From Balneolaceae bacterium (GTDB taxonomy: Bacteria > Bacteroidota > Rhodothermia > Balneolales > Balneolaceae): a stretch of DNA of 19,210 nt. This document shows positions 15,405-19,210 of this stretch, one piece after another (position 1 is the stretch's first letter; every line of letters begins with the position of its first letter). The notes under the pieces are model-generated. The model was given only the letters and a program-made list of their open reading frames with translations, made no database searches and was not told the origin of the DNA. A program made the position numbers and the translations under genes. The DNA lies in the NCBI GenBank assembly GCA_021767245.1, contig JAASTO010000027.1, positions 1-19,210 of the forward strand. The letters run 5' to 3'.

Positions 15405-16613
15405 ATGAAAAGCGCAATTACCAAATTCACATTACTGACAGCACTGCTGATGTTCGGCATGACTTCTATCTTGTCTGCACAAACAGAGGAGTACAAAATT
15501 GATGGAATGACCTTCGGGATGCCGGAAGCAAAAGTTTACACAGAAGACTATAACGGTTCACCGGTTGTAGGTGAATATATAACCCAAGCCCCGAATCTGG
15601 CTCCACTCGATTATGAGGGAAACAAACATCATGAAGTACGATTGGATATCATTGTGCAGGAAGTGGAGGTAGCGAGTGGTGTCCGATATCAGGCATGGAC
15701 ATTCGGTGGCAGTGTGCCCGGACCGGTCATTCACGTTCGGGAAGGAGACCGTATCACCTTTACCATGAAGAATCGATCTGACGAGATGGTGGAAATAAAT
15801 GAACCCATGAGTCAGATGAGAGTAAACGGTAAACGAGCTATGGGTCCGTCTGATCTTTCTGCTGTAAATAAAGATGGAGATTGGACAGGTACTTCACCAT
15901 ACATGAAGCAAATGCGAGAGAACAATTATCAGAAAAATAAGGCAGGCATCATGCCGATGCCTCACTCCATGGATTTCCATGCCGGTACGGTGGCTAAGGA
16001 TGACAAATGGAGAACCGTAGGTCCCGGTGAAACCATTACATTTGACTGGGTAGCAAATTATCCCGGCACATACATTTACCACTGTGGTACTCCAAGTGTA
16101 CTGATGCACACTGCAATGGGACAACATGGTGTGGTAGTGGTATCTCCTAAAGACGGATATACAGAAGATTATGAAGTGGATCGGGAGTACGTGATCGTAC
16201 AAAGCGAATATTATCTGACCAAAGGCGACGGCGACCTTTATCAATTCGATTTTGATGCAGCTTACAATAACGATCCTTCACACGTGGTCTTTAACGGTCA
16301 CCAAACCATTCTGCACGATCAGCCATTGAAAGCTAATGCAGGTGAACGTGTCCGTTTTCATTTCAGTAATAACGGACCAAGCGGAACGTCCAGCTTCCAC
16401 GTGATCGGTGGAATATTTGACAGAGTTTGGTTGGAAGGACATCCTGCCAATGAAATGCGCGGAATGCAAACAGTTCTGATCGGTGCCTCCGGTTCAGCCA
16501 CTTTGGATATGATCGTACCTGAAGAAGGAAAATATATCCTGATCGACCACGAGTTTGTGGATGCTGAAAAAGGTGCAACCGGTACCCTGAAAGCCGGACC
16601 CCGCAAGAAATAA
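15405..16613 (+). CDS. nirK: Copper-containing nitrite reductase NirK (variant type-1 site)
   Basis: This 402-residue exported two-cupredoxin-domain enzyme (signal peptide, likely cut after LSA at residue 25) should reduce nitrite to NO in the periplasm. Type-2 ligands His192, His226 and His382 are present, as are catalytic Asp190 (PHSMDFH) and His332 (SSFHVIGG). Type-1 ligands His187, Cys227 and His235 are present with AniA-like C-x7-H spacing. The axial position, normally Met in a GM motif, reads Gln240 (HTAMGQHG), with Met238 two residues earlier. Residues about 126-184, between the first-domain strands and His187, form an insertion of about 58 residues containing eight Met (128, 135, 138, 146, 167, 170, 183, 185). 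This insertion is absent from AniA as I recall it. The SUMF1-like, SCO and cupredoxin genes follow. The family is clear; activity with the altered axial ligand is untested. Confidence 0.88.
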   Translation: MKSAITKFTLLTALLMFGMTSILSAQTEEYKIDGMTFGMPEAKVYTEDYNGSPVVGEYITQAPNLAPLDYEGNKHHEVRLDIIVQEVEVASGVRYQAWTFGGSVPGPVIHVREGDRITFTMKNRSDEMVEINEPMSQMRVNGKRAMGPSDLSAVNKDGDWTGTSPYMKQMRENNYQKNKAGIMPMPHSMDFHAGTVAKDDKWRTVGPGETITFDWVANYPGTYIYHCGTPSVLMHTAMGQHGVVVVSPKDGYTEDYEVDREYVIVQSEYYLTKGDGDLYQFDFDAAYNNDPSHVVFNGHQTILHDQPLKANAGERVRFHFSNNGPSGTSSFHVIGGIFDRVWLEGHPANEMRGMQTVLIGASGSATLDMIVPEEGKYILIDHEFVDAEKGATGTLKAGPRKK

Positions 16614-16636
16614 CGAACTGAGTAGAAAAAATCTGC

Positions 16637-16659
16637 CGGGGCGAAAAGAATTCGCCCCG
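16637..16659 (+). terminator. Strong GC-rich stem-loop after nirK
   Basis: CGGGGCGAA (16637-16645) pairs perfectly with TTCGCCCCG (16651-16659) around a 5-base loop. It lies 24 bases after the nirK stop and 25 bases before the next start. No U-run follows, so it more likely protects or processes the nirK message, or partly terminates, than ends the operon. Confidence 0.55.
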
Positions 16660-16683
16660 AAGGTTTGAATAGAAACTAAAGTC

Positions 16684-17499
16684 ATGATGAGATCCCAAAC
16701 GAACATATTCACTTTCACCATTATTACATTCGTTATGATGATGCTCTTCACGCCAGAGAAAGCGTCTTCACAATCGGTGAGGGTACTTGTTCCGGCGGGA
16801 TCTTTTCATTCCGTTTTACCAGAAGTTGAGGGAGAGCCCATACAGGTAGATTCTTTTTTCATGGATGAAACAGCGGTTACCAACGAACAATACGCTGAGT
16901 TTCTAAGAGAAAATCCGGAATGGAGGCGTTCAAATATACCGCCCATTTTTACCTATGATGGCTACCTCAAAACCTGGAAGTCAGATCTTGAACCTGACTA
17001 TGAGGAAGTCGGAGAAAACAGACCGGTTACCCGCGTCTCATGGTACGCAGCGAATGCTTACTGTTCGGAGCAGGGAGGTCGGCTCCCGACATTGAATGAG
17101 TGGGAATATTCTGCCCAATTGCTGGGTATAGAGGACGAAGCTGAAATGAATCGATTCAGCAGTAAACTGATCAGCTGGTACTCTGGCATTGATGCCAACA
17201 ATTTACCTGAAGTTGGTTCAACAGGCATAGAAACCACGAACGGTGTAAAGGATCAATTTGGACTTGTTATGGAGTGGGTGGCTGGCTTTAAACCCATTAT
17301 TGCAGATGAGATCTCCCTGGATTGTGGTACGGTAGGCCGAATGCAAACCCTGAACAGCGTTTATAGTTATGCAGCTTCCATCAGGTATATCACACGCATG
17401 AGTTTTAATCCAAAGATCACGACGGGTATGGTAGGTTTCAGGTGTGCTTATGATGAACCGGCTCCTACTGATCAAATCAAACATGAGGTAACATTATGA
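16684..17499 (+). CDS. SUMF1/FGE-sulfatase-domain protein, NirV-like
   Basis: This 271-residue exported protein (hydrophobic signal about 8-22, cleavage near SSQ at 28-30) has a formylglycine-generating-enzyme fold: FFMDETAVTNEQYAEFL, PVTRVSWYAANAYC (114-127), GGRLPTLNEWEYSA (131-144), FGLVMEWV and GFRCA (251-255). The copper-binding catalytic Cys pair of aerobic FGE appears to be replaced by non-Cys residues at the matching place; only Cys127, Cys214 and Cys254 are present. It is therefore probably not a sulfatase activator. NirV, a SUMF1-like protein encoded next to nirK in several denitrifiers, is the best comparison, and its job is unknown. Its stop overlaps the next ATG by four bases (ATGA), indicating tight coupling to the SCO gene. 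Confidence 0.8.
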   Translation: MMRSQTNIFTFTIITFVMMMLFTPEKASSQSVRVLVPAGSFHSVLPEVEGEPIQVDSFFMDETAVTNEQYAEFLRENPEWRRSNIPPIFTYDGYLKTWKSDLEPDYEEVGENRPVTRVSWYAANAYCSEQGGRLPTLNEWEYSAQLLGIEDEAEMNRFSSKLISWYSGIDANNLPEVGSTGIETTNGVKDQFGLVMEWVAGFKPIIADEISLDCGTVGRMQTLNSVYSYAASIRYITRMSFNPKITTGMVGFRCAYDEPAPTDQIKHEVTL

Positions 17500-18128
17500 G
17501 GTCGGTATTTATCTATTTAATCCTATTTGCAGTACTTGGTTTTGTGGAAGTGAATGGGCAGGATATGCATCATCAACACGATCATAAACAGGAAGCATTG
17601 AAGGCGGGCGAGGTTCAATCCGGACATTCACTGTATCACCTGAACAATCAGTTCATCACCCACAGAAATGAAAAAGTAAAACTCTCCGATTTTGCCGGTG
17701 AACCGGTTATCGTGGTCATGTTTTACGGGAACTGTACTCAGGTTTGTCCGATATTGATTCAGAATAGCTGGAGGCTGTACAGCTCGCTGAGTGAGTCAAC
17801 CAGAGAAACCGTAAATGTGTTGGCTGTTTCATTTGATACTGAAAATGATTCCCCGGAGGTTTTAGCAGAATATGCCAAGGATGAACAGCTGGATATCTCA
17901 GGATGGCACTTTGTGACCGGTAAAGATACGGATATCAGAATGCTGGCCATGATGCTGGGAGTGAAGTATCAAAAAGACAGCGGTGGTGAATTTGCCCATT
18001 CAAATCTGATCACCGTTCTTGATGCTGAAGGAAATGTGGCAAAAAGAGTGGAAGGGCTGAACCAACCCATGGATGAAGCAGCCTTGTTGATCGAGTCTGT
18101 ATCGAAGAATTCTGATGAAACTAAATAA
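17496..18128 (+). CDS. SCO1/SenC copper chaperone
   Basis: This 210-residue exported thioredoxin-fold protein has the SCO copper site: Cys80-x3-Cys84 (NCTQVCP) and His168 (FAHSN). A signal peptide (about 4-17, cleavage near VNG at residue 21) is followed at once by a His-rich segment (His25, 26, 28, 30 in MHHQHDHK) that could hold additional copper. Family members deliver copper to, or keep reduced the thiols of, CuA and similar centres. There is no oxidase gene here, so NirK or the cupredoxin is the likely client. It starts inside the stop of the SUMF1-like gene. Confidence 0.9.
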   Translation: MRSVFIYLILFAVLGFVEVNGQDMHHQHDHKQEALKAGEVQSGHSLYHLNNQFITHRNEKVKLSDFAGEPVIVVMFYGNCTQVCPILIQNSWRLYSSLSESTRETVNVLAVSFDTENDSPEVLAEYAKDEQLDISGWHFVTGKDTDIRMLAMMLGVKYQKDSGGEFAHSNLITVLDAEGNVAKRVEGLNQPMDEAALLIESVSKNSDETK

Positions 18129-18140
18129 TGATCATAAATA

Positions 18141-18176
18141 CACCGTAGGGGTAATTCATGAATTACCCCTACGGTG
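18141..18176. repeat. 36-bp perfect palindrome (REP-like)
   Basis: Bases 18141-18158 (CACCGTAGGGGTAATTCA) are the exact reverse complement of 18159-18176, with no spacer. The pattern of a CGTAGGGG arm, a central AATTCATGAATT and a CCCCTACG arm resembles interspersed palindromic repeats reported in many bacterial genomes. In RNA it forms a long hairpin between the SCO and cupredoxin genes and could terminate or stabilise the transcript. I see no second copy in this window. Confidence 0.6.
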
Positions 18177-18207
18177 AAATCCCAACCGGACTGAAACAGG
18201 ATAGAAA

Positions 18208-18690
18208 ATGAAATCTTGTATCATCACAGCTATTTTCATTGTATTTGGGATATCCCTGTCATTACATGCGTTTCCAACCGATACCCTGACCGTTCGCGTG
18301 TTGGGAACCGCAGGAGATGCCCGTTTTGAACCAAGGGTTATTCAGGCTCAGCCCGGTGATGTTATAAAATTTGTGGTGGTGGAAGGACTGCATACCGTAA
18401 CGGCCTATCATCCCCAAAACCGGCGCCCGCAAAGGATCCCGGAAAATGCTGTTTCCTTTGATTCGGGTATGTTGACGGAAGGAGATATCTGGTTCCTGGA
18501 ACCGAATGTAGAAGGAGTGTATGATTATTTTTGCCTGCCACATGAACGCATGGGGCACACCGGCAGGCTACTGGTTGGAGAGGTGAAACAGGTTCCGGCT
18601 TATCCGTTAGGCAGAATAGCTCCCTCAATAATTGAAGACCTGGACACCGAAACAAAGCTTTTAATTGATCAAAATAGCTTTGATCTGTAG
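18208..18690 (+). CDS. Small exported cupredoxin (plastocyanin/pseudoazurin-like)
   Basis: This 160-residue protein has a signal peptide (about 5-19, cleavage near LHA at residue 21) and one cupredoxin domain. Copper ligands are His62 (GLHTVTAY), Cys109 and His112 (FCLPHERMGHTG). In plastocyanin and pseudoazurin the axial Met is eight residues after the Cys; here that place is His117, while Met115 lies two residues before it. About 30 residues after the domain form a tail not typical of small blue proteins. As the last gene of the nirK set it is a candidate electron donor to NirK, or a copper carrier. It is separated from the SCO gene by 79 bases containing a perfect palindrome. Confidence 0.83.
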   Translation: MKSCIITAIFIVFGISLSLHAFPTDTLTVRVLGTAGDARFEPRVIQAQPGDVIKFVVVEGLHTVTAYHPQNRRPQRIPENAVSFDSGMLTEGDIWFLEPNVEGVYDYFCLPHERMGHTGRLLVGEVKQVPAYPLGRIAPSIIEDLDTETKLLIDQNSFDL

Positions 18691-18702
18691 TGAAAACAAT
18701 TC

Positions 18703-19210
18703 TTATTCCCGACTGTCTGAAGAGTACAGTTTCTTTCGTCTCAGTTTCAGGTCCTGGGAAGCCTTGGCATAACCGCCGTTGGAACCGTCAACAAAGTGAA
18801 TATGATTATGTTGGTAATTTCTGACATAACAGGTTACCATGGCCGCAAATGACGGGTGCACGCCATAGGCTAATATTCCTTCCCTGAACATATCCTCCAG
18901 GAATTCTGTGAGTTGCATGCGTTGAGATATTGTACCGGAGGCCACAAAACGTAGCCCGTCTCCAAATTTCTTATAATCTGCGTGGCGAACGAGGTCGGGT
19001 TTATAATCACCCCAGTTTGTTTGGGACGTCTTTTTGTTGAACCGCATCAGGAATACCCCGGTGATGAGTTCAAAAATCATATTCAAAATATACCGGGCCT
19101 TTTTGAGAAGGGTGGGAGGCTGAGTTCTGAGTTTCCATTCCACTCCAAGCAAAGAAGGGTTAGCAGTCATACTCAGGGCTTCTTCTCGAACCGGATGATA
19201 ATCCTCTTCC
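18703..19210 (-). CDS. DUF3095 protein, C-terminal part (runs off the window)
   Basis: A minus-strand frame stays open from the window edge to a TAA at 18703-18705. The 169 visible residues match the C-terminal half of DUF3095 as I know it: YKKFGDGLRFVASGT, then a helical stretch ending EGILAYGVHPSFAAMVTCYV, and the near-terminal HIHFVDGSNGGYAKASQDLK. DUF3095 proteins are annotated as distant adenylate-cyclase relatives and have no firm function. An ATG at 19170 is in frame, but 13 more codons upstream are open and fit the family, so I treat the gene as partial at its 5' end. It is convergent with the cupredoxin gene, with 12 bases between the stops. Confidence 0.75.
   Translation of the reverse strand, partial: EEDYHPVREEALSMTANPSLLGVEWKLRTQPPTLLKKARYILNMIFELITGVFLMRFNKKTSQTNWGDYKPDLVRHADYKKFGDGLRFVASGTISQRMQLTEFLEDMFREGILAYGVHPSFAAMVTCYVRNYQHNHIHFVDGSNGGYAKASQDLKLRRKKLYSSDSRE

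Noticed and set aside
16311..16328. Apparent loss of the NirK catalytic His in the LHDQPL segment
   Set aside because: Counting against the Alcaligenes numbering places catalytic His255 at the RPHLIGG-type motif, which is His332 here, so it is present.
1..19210. tRNA, rRNA, CRISPR arrays, transposases, attachment sites
   Set aside because: I found no repeat-spacer pattern, transposase motif or recognisable structural RNA by reading both strands.

Overview
The window (moderate GC, about 45% by eye) looks like a chromosomal segment from a Balneolota/Rhodothermota or Bacteroidota bacterium, probably marine. The basis is inferential: weak or absent Shine-Dalgarno sites, a mevalonate pathway with a class II HMG-CoA reductase, TolC/RND genes with Bacteroidota-like signal peptides, and a NirK linked to a SUMF1-like gene and SCO. 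There is no rRNA or tRNA to fix the taxonomy.

Layout: (1) 1-124, the tail of an unrecognised gene. (2) 204-2477, a fused HMG-CoA reductase / mevalonate kinase. (3) 2614-4112, a peptidase-U32 family protein (probable RNA hydroxylation type) overlapping a single-cluster ferredoxin by one base. (4) 4113-11325, a likely efflux module: a palindrome-rich control region, an ArsR-type repressor fused to a rhodanese, then TolC, a lipoprotein adaptor, an RND permease and a small PII-like protein. (5) 11512-12603, a D-amino-acid-oxidase-fold FAD enzyme, convergent with (6) the FetAB-type ABC transporter on the minus strand (12616-14056). (7) 14207-15247, a luciferase-like flavin monooxygenase divergent from fetA. 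(8) 15405-18690, a copper nitrite reductase cluster: NirK, a SUMF1/NirV-like protein, SCO1/SenC and a small cupredoxin. (9) 18703 to the window end, the C-terminal part of a DUF3095 protein on the minus strand.

Two regions carry most of the interest. The first is the ArsR-rhodanese/RND/PII-like module. The repressor has no cysteine in its DNA-binding half, so sensing is probably by the rhodanese loop (a reactive sulfur or oxyanion signal rather than a classical metal). The permease operon ends with a histidine-rich PII-like protein, and the control region holds three separate palindromes. The second is the nirK cluster. NirK keeps all type-2 ligands and the catalytic Asp/His, but has Gln where the axial type-1 Met is expected and a roughly 58-residue Met-rich insertion just before the type-1 His. 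The companion cupredoxin also lacks Met at its usual axial position, and the SUMF1-like partner lacks the catalytic Cys pair of formylglycine-generating enzymes. Together these suggest a variant nitrite-reduction system with retuned copper sites and its own copper-delivery and electron-donor proteins.

All assignments come from reading motifs by eye. No database search or alignment was run.
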